Origin: Clostridia bacterium DTU022
Lineage (GTDB): Bacteria; Bacillota; Dethiobacteria; DTU022
DNA: 56,271 nucleotides
Direction: 5' to 3'
NCBI GenBank assembly: GCA_001512835.1
Contig: LFRQ01000095.1
Location: 1-56,271, forward strand
Below, piece by piece: positions 30,924 to 41,517 of the stretch. The first letter of the stretch is position 1. Each line of letters begins with the position of its first letter. Both the position numbers and the translations under genes were made by a program. The notes under the pieces were generated by a model that was not told the origin of the DNA, did not search any database, and saw only the letters and a program-made list of their open reading frames with translations.

Positions 30924-32864
30924 TTAACTGACCCTGCTTCCGGCCCGGACCGCCCGGCCCACCGTCGTCAGGACCGGCGTTCCGTCTTCATCGATGGCCG
31001 CCAGCAGCATCCCCTGGGAGAGATGACCCCGGAGCTTCACCGGCTTCAGGTTTGCCACGAATAGAACCTGGGCACCCACCAGCTCTTCGGGGCGATAATA
31101 GCGAGCCAGGCCGGCGACCACCTGTCTCTCCGTCTTTTCTCCCAGGTCTACCTTCAGGAGCAGCAGCCGGTCGGCACCCTCGATGCGCTGGGCCGACACG
31201 ATGGTGGCCACCCGCAAATCAACCTGGTGGAACTGGTCCAGGGTAATCAGCCCTTCCTCTTTTCCCTCTTCTCTTTCCCGGGCATCGACTTCCGGCAGTT
31301 GGTCGCGGCGCAGCTCGTGAAGAAGATTAAGCCGCGGGAAGAGATCTTCCCCTCGCTTCACCGTTACCCCCGGCTCGATCATGCCCCAGCGGGTTAAACT
31401 GGCAAAGCTGTGCAGGTCGGATCGATCCGCAATGCCGATCTGCTCCCAGATGCGCTGCGGGGTGCGGGGCATATAGGGCTGCAGCATAACCCCGATAAAG
31501 CGGATGCTCTCCACCAGGTTGTACATAACCGTCGCCAGCCGCAGCCGCCCCGTCTCCGACTTGGCCAGGGCCCAGGGGGTATTGTCATCGATATACTTGT
31601 TGCTGCGCTTGACCAGCTTCCACAGTTCAAAGAGAGCATTGCTGAGCTGCAGATCCTCCATGGCCTTCTCCACGCGGGCCGGGGTGTCCAGGGCCAGTTC
31701 CCGCAGTTCCCGGTCTGAAGGCTCCTCCTCCCCGGCCGGAACAGGCAGAATCCCGTCAAAATACCGTTCCACCATGGTAACCGTCCGGCTGACCAGGTTG
31801 CCCAGTTCATTGGCCAGGTCGGTGTTAATGCGCTGGATCAACAGCTCCAGGGAAAAGGTGCCGTCCTGTCCGAAGGGGATCTCCCTTAGCAGGAAGTAGC
31901 GGATGGCATCGGAGCCGTAGCGGCTGATCAGCACCCGGGGGTCCACCACATTGCCCTTGGACTTGGACATCTTTCCCTCCTGCAGCAGCAGCCAGCCGTG
32001 CCCGAAAACCTGCCGGGGGAGAGGCTCGCCCAGGGCCATCAAGAAGATCGGCCAGTAGATGGTATGAAAGCGGAGGATATCCTTGCCGATGAGGTGAACA
32101 TCCGCCGGCCAGTAGCGCTCGTAAAGGCTTCCCGGCTCCCCGTAGCCGAGGGCGGTAATATAGTTGGTCAGCGCATCCAGCCAGACATAGATCACATGCT
32201 TCTCGTCAAAGGGGACCTTGATCCCCCAGTCAAAAGAGGTCCTGGAGACACAGAGATCTTCCAGCCCCGGTTTCAAAAAGTTATTGATCATCTCGTTTTT
32301 GCGGGATTCGGGCTGGATAAATTCAGGGTGCTGCTCGATATATTCCATCAGCCGGGAGGCATAACGGGACATCCGGAAAAAATAGGCTTCCTCGGCAACC
32401 AGTTCCACTTTCCGCCCGCAGTCGGGGCAGCAGTTGTCCACCAGCTGCCGTTCCTGCCAGAAGGCTTCGCAGGGCGTGCAGTACCATCCTTCATACTTGC
32501 CCTTGTAAATATCCCCCTGCTGGTACAGGCGCTCAAAAATTTTGGCCACTTTCTCCTCGTGGCGCGGCTCGGTAGTCCGGATGAAATCATCGTAGCTTAT
32601 GTCCAGCTCCGCCCATAACTCCTTGATCCAGTCCACAATGGGATCGATAAACTCCTTCGGCTTCTTCCTCACTTCGTTGGCCTGGCGCTGTATTTTCTGC
32701 CCGTGCTCATCCGTCCCCGTCAGGAACCAGACATCATAGCCGGAGAGCCGCTTGTACCTGGCGATGGCATCGGCCGCCACCGTGGTATAAGAATTGCCGA
32801 TATGCAGCTTGTTGCTGGGGTAGTAGATGGGTGTGGTGATATAAAAGGTTTTTTTCCCTGTCAT
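30924..32864 (-). CDS. metG: Methionyl-tRNA synthetase
   Basis: A 646-residue class I synthetase. The first signature reads KLHIGNSYTT (HIGN for HIGH). The zinc knuckle has four Cys (WYCTPCEAF and NCCPDCGRK). GKMSKSKGNVVDP is the KMSKS loop. The C-terminal part (about 540-646), with QFHQVDLRVATIVSA and KPVKLRGHLSQGM, is the Trbp111-like tRNA-binding domain used for dimer formation. It charges tRNA-Met. A sigma-A promoter lies upstream, with the divergent abrB gene beyond. Confidence 0.98.
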   Translation of the reverse strand: MTGKKTFYITTPIYYPSNKLHIGNSYTTVAADAIARYKRLSGYDVWFLTGTDEHGQKIQRQANEVRKKPKEFIDPIVDWIKELWAELDISYDDFIRTTEPRHEEKVAKIFERLYQQGDIYKGKYEGWYCTPCEAFWQERQLVDNCCPDCGRKVELVAEEAYFFRMSRYASRLMEYIEQHPEFIQPESRKNEMINNFLKPGLEDLCVSRTSFDWGIKVPFDEKHVIYVWLDALTNYITALGYGEPGSLYERYWPADVHLIGKDILRFHTIYWPIFLMALGEPLPRQVFGHGWLLLQEGKMSKSKGNVVDPRVLISRYGSDAIRYFLLREIPFGQDGTFSLELLIQRINTDLANELGNLVSRTVTMVERYFDGILPVPAGEEEPSDRELRELALDTPARVEKAMEDLQLSNALFELWKLVKRSNKYIDDNTPWALAKSETGRLRLATVMYNLVESIRFIGVMLQPYMPRTPQRIWEQIGIADRSDLHSFASLTRWGMIEPGVTVKRGEDLFPRLNLLHELRRDQLPEVDAREREEGKEEGLITLDQFHQVDLRVATIVSAQRIEGADRLLLLKVDLGEKTERQVVAGLARYYRPEELVGAQVLFVANLKPVKLRGHLSQGMLLAAIDEDGTPVLTTVGRAVRAGSRVS

Positions 32865-32905
32865 CCCTTGTCCTCCCTTGTTTGCCGCCCCATATATGAT
32901 GACTT

Positions 32906-32934
32906 ATTATACCAAAACGGTTTCCCCGGTTCAA
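32906..32934 (-). promoter_or_regulatory. Sigma-A promoter of metG-tatD
   Basis: TTGAAC (32929-32934) and TATAAT (32906-32911), spacer 17 bp, on the minus strand. The leader is short (about 35 nt), so no S-box or T-box controls this gene. Confidence 0.8.
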
Positions 32935-33195
32935 GGCAGCCGCCCCCGCAGCCAGGAGAAGACCTGGGCGGCGCTGCTTCCGCTTTTTTGGCCGGCGGAG
33001 GCGGCGCTTCCCCTTTCCTTGTTTAGGCGCAAATTTCCGAAAAGACCGCCCCCGCAGCCCCGGGCAATCTCCCGCCGGCAGGGAGAATTTTTGCCCCGGC
33101 GAGGCGGAGAAGCGCCCCGGCAAACACCGGGAAGGGATGGCAGAATTTGCCTGTCAATAGGGCTAAAAAAGCGCTCTTTCTTCTCGGAAAAGTTG
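32935..33195. other. Spacer between divergent metG and abrB promoters
   Basis: About 260 GC-rich bases with several short inverted repeats (for example ccggcaaacaccgg at 33116-33129). No gene or RNA family is recognised. Confidence 0.4.
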
Positions 33196-33225
33196 TTGAC
33201 GGGACATGTAAATTACTGGTATAAT
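33196..33225 (+). promoter_or_regulatory. Sigma-A promoter of abrB
   Basis: TTGACG (33196-33201) and TATAAT (33220-33225) with an 18-bp spacer, about 45 nt before the start codon. Confidence 0.8.
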
Positions 33226-33275
33226 AAATCAACGCAAAATTTGTCGCACTCTGTAAACAAAAAGGAGGATGCATC

Positions 33276-33518
33276 TTGAAATCAACGGGTATTGTGCGTA
33301 AGGTCGACGAACTGGGCAGGGTAGTAATTCCAATCGAACTAAGGAGGACACTAGGGATTGAAGTAAAAGATGCCCTGGAAATCTACGTTGACGCCGAAAA
33401 AATCATCCTTAAAAAGTATGAACCGGCTTGCATCTTTTGCGGAAATGCCGATAATGTTAAACATTACCGCGGCCGCATTGTTTGCCGCGAATGCATTGAA
33501 CAGATGGCTTCCGAGTAA
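33276..33518 (+). CDS. abrB: AbrB family transition-state regulator
   Basis: An 80-residue protein. Residues 1-50 form the swapped-hairpin DNA-binding domain (MKSTGIVRKVDELGRVVIPI). The C-terminus carries CIFCGNADNVKHY and GRIVCRECI, two Cys pairs typical of the clostridial AbrB form that may bind zinc. AbrB represses stationary-phase and sporulation genes. TTG at 33276 is used, seven bases after AAAGGAGG. It is divergent from metG as in B. subtilis. Its N-terminus is nearly the same as that of SpoVT at 5.8 kb. Confidence 0.95.
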   Translation: MKSTGIVRKVDELGRVVIPIELRRTLGIEVKDALEIYVDAEKIILKKYEPACIFCGNADNVKHYRGRIVCRECIEQMASE

Positions 33519-33547
33519 AGGTTGCTTGCCCCTAAATACCAGGTAAA

Positions 33548-33579
33548 ACAAAACCGGCAATCATTATTGCCGGTTTTTT
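33548..33579. terminator. Terminator between convergent abrB and ricT
   Basis: A 10-bp stem (33551-33560 with 33567-33576), 6-nt loop, followed by T on the plus strand. The minus-strand side also ends in T-rich sequence, so it may serve both genes. Confidence 0.88.
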
Positions 33580-34393
33580 ATTCTGGCTGGTCGCTCCCCA
33601 CTTCTTCCACGGGGAACTCCCGGATATGCCCGGATTCTTTCAGCTTTACCCGTACGGTCTTTTTCAGCTTATTAATTTCGGCAACGGTGCCCTCCCCGTC
33701 GGGGGTGATCACCGCGTCGCCGGGATGGGGCAGCTCCTGGCCGGCCTCCTCGTAGGTATTCATCTCAAAGCGCAGGCAGCACATCAGCCGCCCGCAGGTT
33801 CCGGATATTTTGGTGGGGTTCAGGGAGAGGTTCTGCCCCTTGGCCATCCGGATAGATACCGGCTCGAATTCCCCCATGAAGGTGCAGCAGCATAACAATC
33901 TGCCGCAGGGGCCAATGCCTCCCTTCATTTTGGCCTCGTCCCGCACCCCTATTTGCCGCAATTCGATCCGGGTTCTAAAAATGGAGGCCAGATCCTTGAC
34001 CAACTCCCGGAAATCGACCCTGCCGTCGGAAGTAAAGTAAAAGATAATTTTGCTGCGATCAAAAGTATACTCCGCGCCCACCAGCTTCATATCCAATCCA
34101 TGCTCTTCGATCCGGGCTTGGCACTTGGCCAGCGCCTCGGTCTCCCGGCGCTCATTGTCCCGCTGCTGCCGCATATCTTCCCTGGTGGCGACGCGGATCA
34201 CCTTTTTCAGGGGGAGAACCAGTTCGCTCTCATCCATCTCCCGCCGCCCCAGGACTACCTCCCCCAGCTCCAAGCCGCGGGCGGTCTCCACGATTACTTT
34301 TTCCCCCTCCCGGATATCCATGTCCCCGGGATCAAAGTGGTATATTTTACCGGCCCGCCGAAAGCGGACCCCGACTACTTCAGCCACAGGCAA
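33578..34393 (-). CDS. ricT: RicT/YaaT, PSP1 domain protein of the Y-complex
   Basis: A 271-residue protein. The PSP1 core has VVGVRFRRAGKIYHFDPG, KLVGAEYTFDRSKIIFYF and the Cys-rich GGIGPCGRLLCCCTFMGEF and ISGTCGRLMCCLRFEM. In B. subtilis RicT, RicA and RicF form a complex with iron-sulfur clusters that helps RNase Y mature mRNAs and affects sporulation and competence. The Cys residues that could hold the cluster are conserved. It overlaps holB by 14 bp, so the two are coupled. Order tmk-holB-yaaT matches B. subtilis. Confidence 0.94.
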   Translation of the reverse strand: MPVAEVVGVRFRRAGKIYHFDPGDMDIREGEKVIVETARGLELGEVVLGRREMDESELVLPLKKVIRVATREDMRQQRDNERRETEALAKCQARIEEHGLDMKLVGAEYTFDRSKIIFYFTSDGRVDFRELVKDLASIFRTRIELRQIGVRDEAKMKGGIGPCGRLLCCCTFMGEFEPVSIRMAKGQNLSLNPTKISGTCGRLMCCLRFEMNTYEEAGQELPHPGDAVITPDGEGTVAEINKLKKTVRVKLKESGHIREFPVEEVGSDQPE

Positions 34394-35360
34394 GCCCCCT
34401 TTTTAGCTCCATAAGCGCTCCTTCCACCGCCAGCCGGCGGTTGACATTGGTCGTCTCCATGATGCCAATTAAGCGGTCGATCTCCAGTACTGCCTTTTCC
34501 AGCCGGTGCGCGGTTCGGCAGCGGCAGCCGGCAATCACCTCGGGATCGAGAAGTAGTTCCCGGGCGCCCGTCAGTTCCCAGACCAGGAGATCCCTGAAAA
34601 ACAAGGCCAGCAGTTCCATAAAGAGGACCAGGTCTTCCCGTTCCGCCAGGGCGGAGGCTCGCTCCAGCAATTTATGCGCCGGCTCTTCCCCGGCCAGGAG
34701 CGCCTTCCCCAGGTCTGCGGCCTCCTGCCGCCGCTCCTCCAGGGCGCTATCGGCGGCCAGGGCCAGGGCCCGCCCCGGCAGCCCCCAGCTCAATCGGGCC
34801 ACCAGTTCCACCCTGGAAGCGGGAAGATCCGTCTCCTGCTTTAATATATCCTCTATCTCTTGACAACTCAAGGCCCTCAAGGGGAAATGCTGGCACCGGG
34901 AAACAATGGTGCTGAACAACTGCCGGGCGGAGGAACTCAGCAGAATGAAATAGAGCCCGGGAGGCGGCTCCTCCAGGATCTTGAGCAAGGAAGCGGCCGC
35001 TTCCGCCGTCATCCGCTCCGCTTCCCGAATCAGGCAAACCCGGTTGCCGCCCTGCAGGTAAAAGCGGCTGCGCAGACGGCGCAACTGGTCAATCTTAATC
35101 CAGCGCCCCTCCGGTTCCAGGAGCAGAAAATCCGGGTGGTTTCCGGAAAGAAAGCGGGCACAAGAGGGGCAGCGGCCGCAGGGCCTGTCGCCGCCGCCGG
35201 AGGTGCAGAGCAGGGCCTGGGCCAGGGCCCGGCCCCAGGCTTGCTTCCCGCAGCCCGGCGGGCCGGTGAAGAGCACGGCATGGCTTACCACCCCGGCGGA
35301 AAGGGAGCGGGCCAGAGTTTGCCCCAGAGCTGTATTGCCGCCGATCAAACGGGCTTGCAT
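34380..35360 (-). CDS. holB: DNA polymerase III subunit delta'
   Basis: A 326-residue AAA+ clamp-loader protein. GGNTALGQTLARSL, GPPGCGKQAWG (Walker A-like), the zinc knuckle CTSGGGDRPCGRCPSC, EAERMTAEAAASLLKILEEPP and SRCQHFPLR (SRC motif) are present. Delta' is the fixed part of the clamp loader with DnaX, which is encoded at 47 kb. The ATG at 35360 matches the usual N-terminus and follows AAAGGATCGGGG. It overlaps tmk upstream by 16 bp and ricT downstream by 14 bp. Confidence 0.93.
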   Translation of the reverse strand: MQARLIGGNTALGQTLARSLSAGVVSHAVLFTGPPGCGKQAWGRALAQALLCTSGGGDRPCGRCPSCARFLSGNHPDFLLLEPEGRWIKIDQLRRLRSRFYLQGGNRVCLIREAERMTAEAAASLLKILEEPPPGLYFILLSSSARQLFSTIVSRCQHFPLRALSCQEIEDILKQETDLPASRVELVARLSWGLPGRALALAADSALEERRQEAADLGKALLAGEEPAHKLLERASALAEREDLVLFMELLALFFRDLLVWELTGARELLLDPEVIAGCRCRTAHRLEKAVLEIDRLIGIMETTNVNRRLAVEGALMELKRGLACG

Positions 35361-36013
35361 CCCCGATCCTTTCCCTCCCACCTGGCAGTGATGGTATCCT
35401 TAATAATCCGGTGCAGCGCCTCGGGAGACAAGGTGGCATCCAGTACCACAAAGCGGTCCGGCTCCCGGGCGGCCAGCTCCAGGTAGCCCTCCCGGACCCG
35501 CTGGTGGAAATCTCTGCCCCGGTCCTCGATCCGGTCCCCGCCGGTCCCCCGGCGCCGGATGGCCTCCTCCACCGGGAGGTCCAGGAGAAAAGTCAGCTGC
35601 GGCCGGCAGCCGTCGGTGGCGGCCCGGTTCAGGGAATCGATCCAGGCCAGATCCCCTCCGGCGCCGTAACCCTGGTAGGCAACGCTGGAATCGATATAGC
35701 GATCGCAGATCACCAGCTTCCCCTCCGCCAGGGCCGGCACAATCACCTGGCTTACTATCTCCACCCGGGCGGCCATGTAGAGGAGAATCTCCGCCTTCAG
35801 GCTGAGGGAAGGCCCTTTTTGCAAAATAATATTCCTTATCTTTTCGCCCACCTCCGTCCCTCCCGGTTCCCGGGTAGCCAGCGGAGCCATCTCTGCCGGC
35901 AGCCGCTCCAGGAGAAGCCGGACCTGGGTGGTTTTGCCGCAGCCATCGATGCCCTCCAGCGAAACCAGCAATCCTTTGGGCAAAGCAACTTCCCTCCCGT
36001 GCCTGGCAGGCAA
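35345..36013 (-). CDS. tmk: Thymidylate kinase
   Basis: A 222-residue kinase. The P-loop is SLEGIDGCGKTTQ. ATREPGGTEVGEKIR, the DR-Y motif KLVICDRYIDSSVAYQG and the LID region RRRGTGGDRIEDRG follow. It converts dTMP to dTDP. The start may be the GTG or ATG near MPARHG or the later in-frame codon before LPKGLLVSLEG; family length fits either. It lies downstream of the YaaO-like decarboxylase with an 11-bp gap and overlaps holB, forming one operon with ricT. Confidence 0.96.
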   Translation of the reverse strand: MPARHGREVALPKGLLVSLEGIDGCGKTTQVRLLLERLPAEMAPLATREPGGTEVGEKIRNIILQKGPSLSLKAEILLYMAARVEIVSQVIVPALAEGKLVICDRYIDSSVAYQGYGAGGDLAWIDSLNRAATDGCRPQLTFLLDLPVEEAIRRRGTGGDRIEDRGRDFHQRVREGYLELAAREPDRFVVLDATLSPEALHRIIKDTITARWEGKDRGCKPV

Positions 36014-36024
36014 TTTTCATGCCC

Positions 36025-37470
36025 CTAAAGGGCAATTACATGTATCTCCGGCTGGGAGGAGGCGGTCAGGCCCTGGTACCGGGCCCCTTTTTCCAGCTCG
36101 GCCATCAGGCGCCTCACCATCTCCGGGCTGATCTCCTCCCCAGGGTAAAGCAGGGGGATGCCCGGCGGCAAGGGAGCCACCAGCCGGGCGGATATCTCTC
36201 CCGCCGCTTCCCGGAGGGGAACCGGCCGGGAGGGAGACTGTACCGCCTCCCGGGGGGTCATCAGCAGCCGGGGCAGGGGATACGGCGCCGGGGGGCTCCC
36301 CGGCGCCAGATGCCTGTAGCGCTGCTCCAGGTCTTTTAACGCCGCCACCAGGGCCTCTCCGGCTTCCGCCGGCAGTCCCGGGTGGACCACGGCCACCAGG
36401 TAGCCCTTCCCTCCCGCCATCTCTACTTCAATGCGGTACTCTTTATGCAAAAGGAACTGGACTTCTTCGCCCGCCAGATCCAGATCATTCCAATAAATGG
36501 TCAAGCGCAGGGGATCCAGGCCGAACTCTTCCGGCAGCTGGTCCGCCTCCAGGCACCTGAACCGCCGCAATTCCCGGAGCTGCCGGCGGATCCGGGCGGC
36601 CTTCTCCAGGGCCTCTTCGAAAACCTGCCTCCCCCTTCTCTGAAGAGCCTCCCGGACCAGGTCCAGGGAGAGCAAGACCGGGTAGGGGGGGCTGGAGGTC
36701 TGCACCAGGGGCAGCATGGCCTCCAGGCGCTCCCGGTCAACCCGCCCTCTTTCCTTCAAGTGCAGGTACGCTCCCGGGGTTAGGGCTCCCAGGGTCTTGT
36801 GGGCGCTGTTTACCCACAGGTCCGCCCCCGAGCCGGCCGCCGGCGCGGGAAGTTCCGGGTGAAATAGAAAGTGGCCGCCATGGGCTTCGTCTACCAGCAG
36901 GGCGCACCCGGCGCCGGCGCTTTCCGCCGCCAGGTCGGCCAGGCGGGCGCAAACGCCCCAGTAGCTGGGGCTGGTGACCACCATTGCCTTGGGCCCGGGC
37001 TTGCTCCCGGCCAAGGCGCTCCTTGCCTGAGAAACCGCCACATTCAGGGGAAACCCCAGGGGGCTTTCCGGGACAGGAAGAAAGCAGGGCCTGGCCCCGG
37101 AGAAGATTAGCCCGGCGGCTACCGAGCGGTGGCAGTTCCGAGGCACCAGGATGACCTCCCCCGGCCGGCATAAAGCCGCCACCGAGGCAATTACTCCGGC
37201 GCTGCTTCCGTTCACCAGGAAATAGGTCCGGTCTGCTTGAAAGAGGGCCGCCGCCAGTTCCTGGGCCCTGGCGATCGCCCCGTCAGGGGCAAAAAGCTGG
37301 TCCAATCCCGGCAATTCGGTAAGATCAAAGCGAGGCCAGTATTCTCCCGGCACCGCCCGGTGGGCGGGAACATGAAAGCGATGCCGCTTCTCCCGGAGCT
37401 GCCCCTCCACCGCCTCCCAGAGAGGGCGCTCACCTTCCTGTCCGTAGGTGTGAAATTTCATAAGCTCCAA
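36025..37470 (-). CDS. Orn/Lys/Arg decarboxylase family PLP enzyme (YaaO-like)
   Basis: A 481-residue fold-type I PLP enzyme. The PLP Lys is in NSAHKTLGALTPGAYLH. FHVPAHRAVPGEYWPRFDL at the N-terminus, LVNGSSAGVIAS and LLVDEAHGGHFLF agree with the short group III decarboxylases that include arginine decarboxylase SpeA and YaaO. The substrate cannot be read from sequence. If it uses Arg, it would start polyamine synthesis by the agmatine route. The gene directly precedes tmk, as yaaO does in B. subtilis. Confidence 0.9.
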   Translation of the reverse strand: MELMKFHTYGQEGERPLWEAVEGQLREKRHRFHVPAHRAVPGEYWPRFDLTELPGLDQLFAPDGAIARAQELAAALFQADRTYFLVNGSSAGVIASVAALCRPGEVILVPRNCHRSVAAGLIFSGARPCFLPVPESPLGFPLNVAVSQARSALAGSKPGPKAMVVTSPSYWGVCARLADLAAESAGAGCALLVDEAHGGHFLFHPELPAPAAGSGADLWVNSAHKTLGALTPGAYLHLKERGRVDRERLEAMLPLVQTSSPPYPVLLSLDLVREALQRRGRQVFEEALEKAARIRRQLRELRRFRCLEADQLPEEFGLDPLRLTIYWNDLDLAGEEVQFLLHKEYRIEVEMAGGKGYLVAVVHPGLPAEAGEALVAALKDLEQRYRHLAPGSPPAPYPLPRLLMTPREAVQSPSRPVPLREAAGEISARLVAPLPPGIPLLYPGEEISPEMVRRLMAELEKGARYQGLTASSQPEIHVIAL

Positions 37471-37522
37471 AAAGCCCCATCAAGATCCTGCCGGCGGCTC
37501 TTCCCTTATTCTCTGCCGGCGG

Positions 37523-38992
<1,470 letters not shown>

Positions 38993-39042
38993 TTATCTAT
39001 AAAAATAAAAGTCTTGTGCTAACGTGATAAATTATTTAAATG

Positions 39043-39071
39043 ATCATAACAAACCGCTACTCTAGTGTCAA
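39043..39071 (-). promoter_or_regulatory. Sigma-A promoter of guaB
   Basis: TTGACA (39066-39071) and TATGAT (39043-39048) with a 17-bp spacer on the minus strand. Confidence 0.85.
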
Positions 39072-39084
39072 CACAAAGCCGGAA

Positions 39085-39160
39085 GCAGGTGTTATCGGCC
39101 TGGGATATGGTCACCCGGCAAGCGGTCTGAACGGGGTGACATTTTCGCAGCCCAGATCAA
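39085..39160. mobile_element. IS-like end relic upstream of guaB
   Basis: The 27-mer at 39090-39116 matches 14090-14116 at 25 positions. A diverged inverted copy (gtgacattttcgcagccc) lies at 39136-39153. Paired inverted copies near a tip suggest the end of an insertion sequence, IS21-like at a guess. No transposase gene remains in the 430 bp that follow. Confidence 0.4.
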
Positions 39161-39548
39161 GCACTTTTAGGGTAACCTTTTCCCCGGCCGTCGACCCACA
39201 AAGCGGAAGCAATAGTTGGTTGCTCGCGCCGGAAGCACCATGTTTAAAGGAGAAGGGCTGCTCCTGGAAATATCCCCACCGTGCCGATCAAAGGGAAGTA
39301 CCTTTTGGCTTATTCCCTAATTAGGTTAAGAAACGGTTTTCTTGGCTATATCAAAAGAACGGGCAGATCAAGGGGGCCGCCCCGATGATCTGTTCCGGTA
39401 TACAACCATTTCGGCGTCTCCCCTTGGCGGGTCGGAGGTCTAGGGTTCACCAGGATGAGACAAAGCCACTCCCCCGGGTCAAGAAAAATTTTTACCGGGA
39501 AGGTATTAACTGTAAGATGTAGAAAGTAATAGCAGCCGTTTTAAGGGG
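39161..39548. other. Spacer upstream of the alpha/beta hydrolase
   Basis: About 390 bases with no supported gene. It may be remnant mobile-element DNA, as judged from the IS-like end beside it. No clear promoter for the hydrolase was found. Confidence 0.35.
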
Positions 39549-39557
39549 GTGCGGGCC

Positions 39558-40319
39558 TTGCCCTTTGTGAAGGTGAAAGAAACAGCCGTCCATTACGCCT
39601 GCACGGGCCGGGACAAAGGAACGGTTCTCCTTTTTTGCCACGGTTCGGGAGGCAGCAGCCGCCACTGGGCTTTTCAGTTGGAGGGTCTCAAAAACTTCGG
39701 GCAGGTTATCGCCGTTGACCTGCCCGGCCACGGACATTCCGAAGGCGATCCCGCCGATGCTGTGGAGGTCTACCGGGAGTTTCTTTTAGCCTTTTGCAAC
39801 ACCCTGGGCCTGGAAAAGACGGTCCTGGGAGGGCATTCCATGGGTGGGGCCGTGGTCATCGATTTTGCCTTGCAATACCCGGAACGGGTGGAGAAGCTGA
39901 TCCTCATCGGCACCGGAGGGCGGCTCCGGGTAGCCCCCGCCGTCCTGGAGACCTTCTCCTCCGGACGGGTCTCCCCCTCCCTCTTCAGCTTTGCCTTCGG
40001 CCCCCTGGCCGAAGCCCGGCTCCAGGAAGAAGCTCAGCGCCAAATGATGGAGACCCCCGCTGCCGTCTATGCGGCCGACTTTACCGCCTGCGACCGCTTC
40101 GACCGGCTGGACCGGCTGCCGGAGATAGAAGCGCCGACCCTCATTATATGCGGCACCGAGGACCGCCTTACCCCGGTTAAGTACAGCCGCTACCTGCACC
40201 AGACCATTCCCCGGAGCCAGCTGGTGGAGTTGGAGGGGGCCGGGCACATGGTTATGCTGGAGGCGCCGGAGCAGGTCAACCGGGCCATCGCCGTTTTTTT
40301 GCAAGAGGACGCAAACTAA
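39558..40319 (+). CDS. Alpha/beta hydrolase
   Basis: A 253-residue hydrolase. The oxyanion region is LLFCHGSGGSSRHW, the nucleophile elbow VLGGHSMGGAVVID with the Ser, the acid in LIICGTEDRLTP and the His in LEGAGHMVMLEAPEQ. This is a complete triad of the esterase/lipase type. The substrate is unknown. TTG at 39558 is preferred because AAGGGGG lies eight bases upstream; the GTG at 39549 touches that site. It is a lone plus-strand gene. Confidence 0.9.
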   Translation: MPFVKVKETAVHYACTGRDKGTVLLFCHGSGGSSRHWAFQLEGLKNFGQVIAVDLPGHGHSEGDPADAVEVYREFLLAFCNTLGLEKTVLGGHSMGGAVVIDFALQYPERVEKLILIGTGGRLRVAPAVLETFSSGRVSPSLFSFAFGPLAEARLQEEAQRQMMETPAAVYAADFTACDRFDRLDRLPEIEAPTLIICGTEDRLTPVKYSRYLHQTIPRSQLVELEGAGHMVMLEAPEQVNRAIAVFLQEDAN

Positions 40320-40362
40320 GGGTGCCAGAAGTTAAAAAGAGACAACCGCCCGGTACGGGCCG

Positions 40363-40827
40363 CTAGTCCTCGGGGAGAGAGTTTTCATCGTAGATCGTAC
40401 AGCCCTTTGCCAGCAGCAGGGCGGCCGTTACCCCGTCGCCCCGCCTCCGGGAACCTGTAAAGCTGCCGTCCTTGATCCACCCCCGGCCGCAGGAGGGGCT
40501 CCCCGATTTCAAGATTGCCTCCCGGGCCCCCGTCAGCCGGGCGATCCGCAGCACCTGCTCCGCTCCCCGAATAAAAGCCTCCGTAACGTCGGTGCCGTCC
40601 GGGCACCTGACCGCCGCCCCGCCTTCCAAAACCTCCTTGCCGCCGCCGCCGCAGATCTCCGCCGGCCGGCGGGGAGTGGGCAGCCCCCCCAGCTGCTCCG
40701 GGCAGACGGGCACGGCATGGCGGCCTTTTAAGAATTCCAGAACCTTTTCGGAGCGGTTATCCCCCCCGTCGTAGCGGCTGTTAATGCCCAGCAAGCAGGC
40801 GCTGACCAAGTAGATCTTGGCGGGCAT
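40363..40827 (-). CDS. DUF523 family protein (YbbK-like)
   Basis: A 154-residue protein with YLVSACLLGINSRYDGGDN, the VPVCPEQLGGLPTPRRPAEI block and LKSGSPSCGRGWI, all marks of DUF523. The conserved Cys residues suggest a metal or redox role, but no function is established. It is convergent with the hydrolase gene and divergent from the DUF3786 gene, with only 72 bp between the two starts, which must hold both promoters. Confidence 0.9.
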   Translation of the reverse strand: MPAKIYLVSACLLGINSRYDGGDNRSEKVLEFLKGRHAVPVCPEQLGGLPTPRRPAEICGGGGKEVLEGGAAVRCPDGTDVTEAFIRGAEQVLRIARLTGAREAILKSGSPSCGRGWIKDGSFTGSRRRGDGVTAALLLAKGCTIYDENSLPED

Positions 40828-40899
40828 GGCTTCTCCTCCTATCTATGGCAATTATCGGATTTATGGTATCATTAAAAAGAACAAGGGGAGGTGGTTCCC

Positions 40900-41517
40900 G
40901 TGAAAAAGAAAGGCAGCTATCTCAACCTGGAGGTGGCCTTCCAGCAGGCCGCGGAAAAATTTGCCCGCTTGGATCCCGCCGCCGCCGCCCGGCAGGCCGG
41001 CTGCACCTACCACTCCGAAGGCTGCCTGGAGGTGCCTTTTCTGAACCAGGACTACCGGGTCGACCCGGCCTCCGGGAAAGCCTACCTCGGCGGCAGCGAA
41101 GCCCCTCTCTATCACAATATTATCCTCCTGCACTACCTGGTTACCGCCGACGGCACGCCCCTGACGGGCGAATGGATCTCCTACCGGCACCTGCCCGGGG
41201 GAGAGATCTACATGGAACCTTTTCAACGAAGAGCCGTAATCCCCTTCCTCCAGGCTTTTGGCTACCAGCCGGAATTGTTCGAACAGGCGGCTCTCTCCCT
41301 GGGAGGCTATCGCGCCCCCATGGGCAAGCCGGGCATGGTTGTTCCCGTCCTGCCCCGGGTCCCCCTGGCTTTCGTGCTCTGGCCGGGAGACGACGAGTTT
41401 GCCCCCACCGCCAACATACTCTTCGACGCCCGGGCCGCCTCCTACCTGCCTACCGAAGACTACGCCCACCTGCCCGCCCTGGCCCTGGGGGCTATGAAAG
41501 CCTCCCTGCAGCGCTAG
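40900..41517 (+). CDS. DUF3786 domain protein
   Basis: A 205-residue protein starting with GTG behind GGGGAGG. The pattern NIILLHYLVTADGTPLTGEWISYRHLPGG (core LLHYL, EWISY, LPGG) and the later VLWPGDDEFAPTANILFDARAASYLPTEDY (core WPGDDEF, ILFD) belong to DUF3786, found in anaerobes. Other members occur fused or near Cys-rich and corrinoid proteins, but no activity is known. This copy has a single Cys pair near residue 37 and no membrane segment. Confidence 0.85.
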   Translation: MKKKGSYLNLEVAFQQAAEKFARLDPAAAARQAGCTYHSEGCLEVPFLNQDYRVDPASGKAYLGGSEAPLYHNIILLHYLVTADGTPLTGEWISYRHLPGGEIYMEPFQRRAVIPFLQAFGYQPELFEQAALSLGGYRAPMGKPGMVVPVLPRVPLAFVLWPGDDEFAPTANILFDARAASYLPTEDYAHLPALALGAMKASLQR

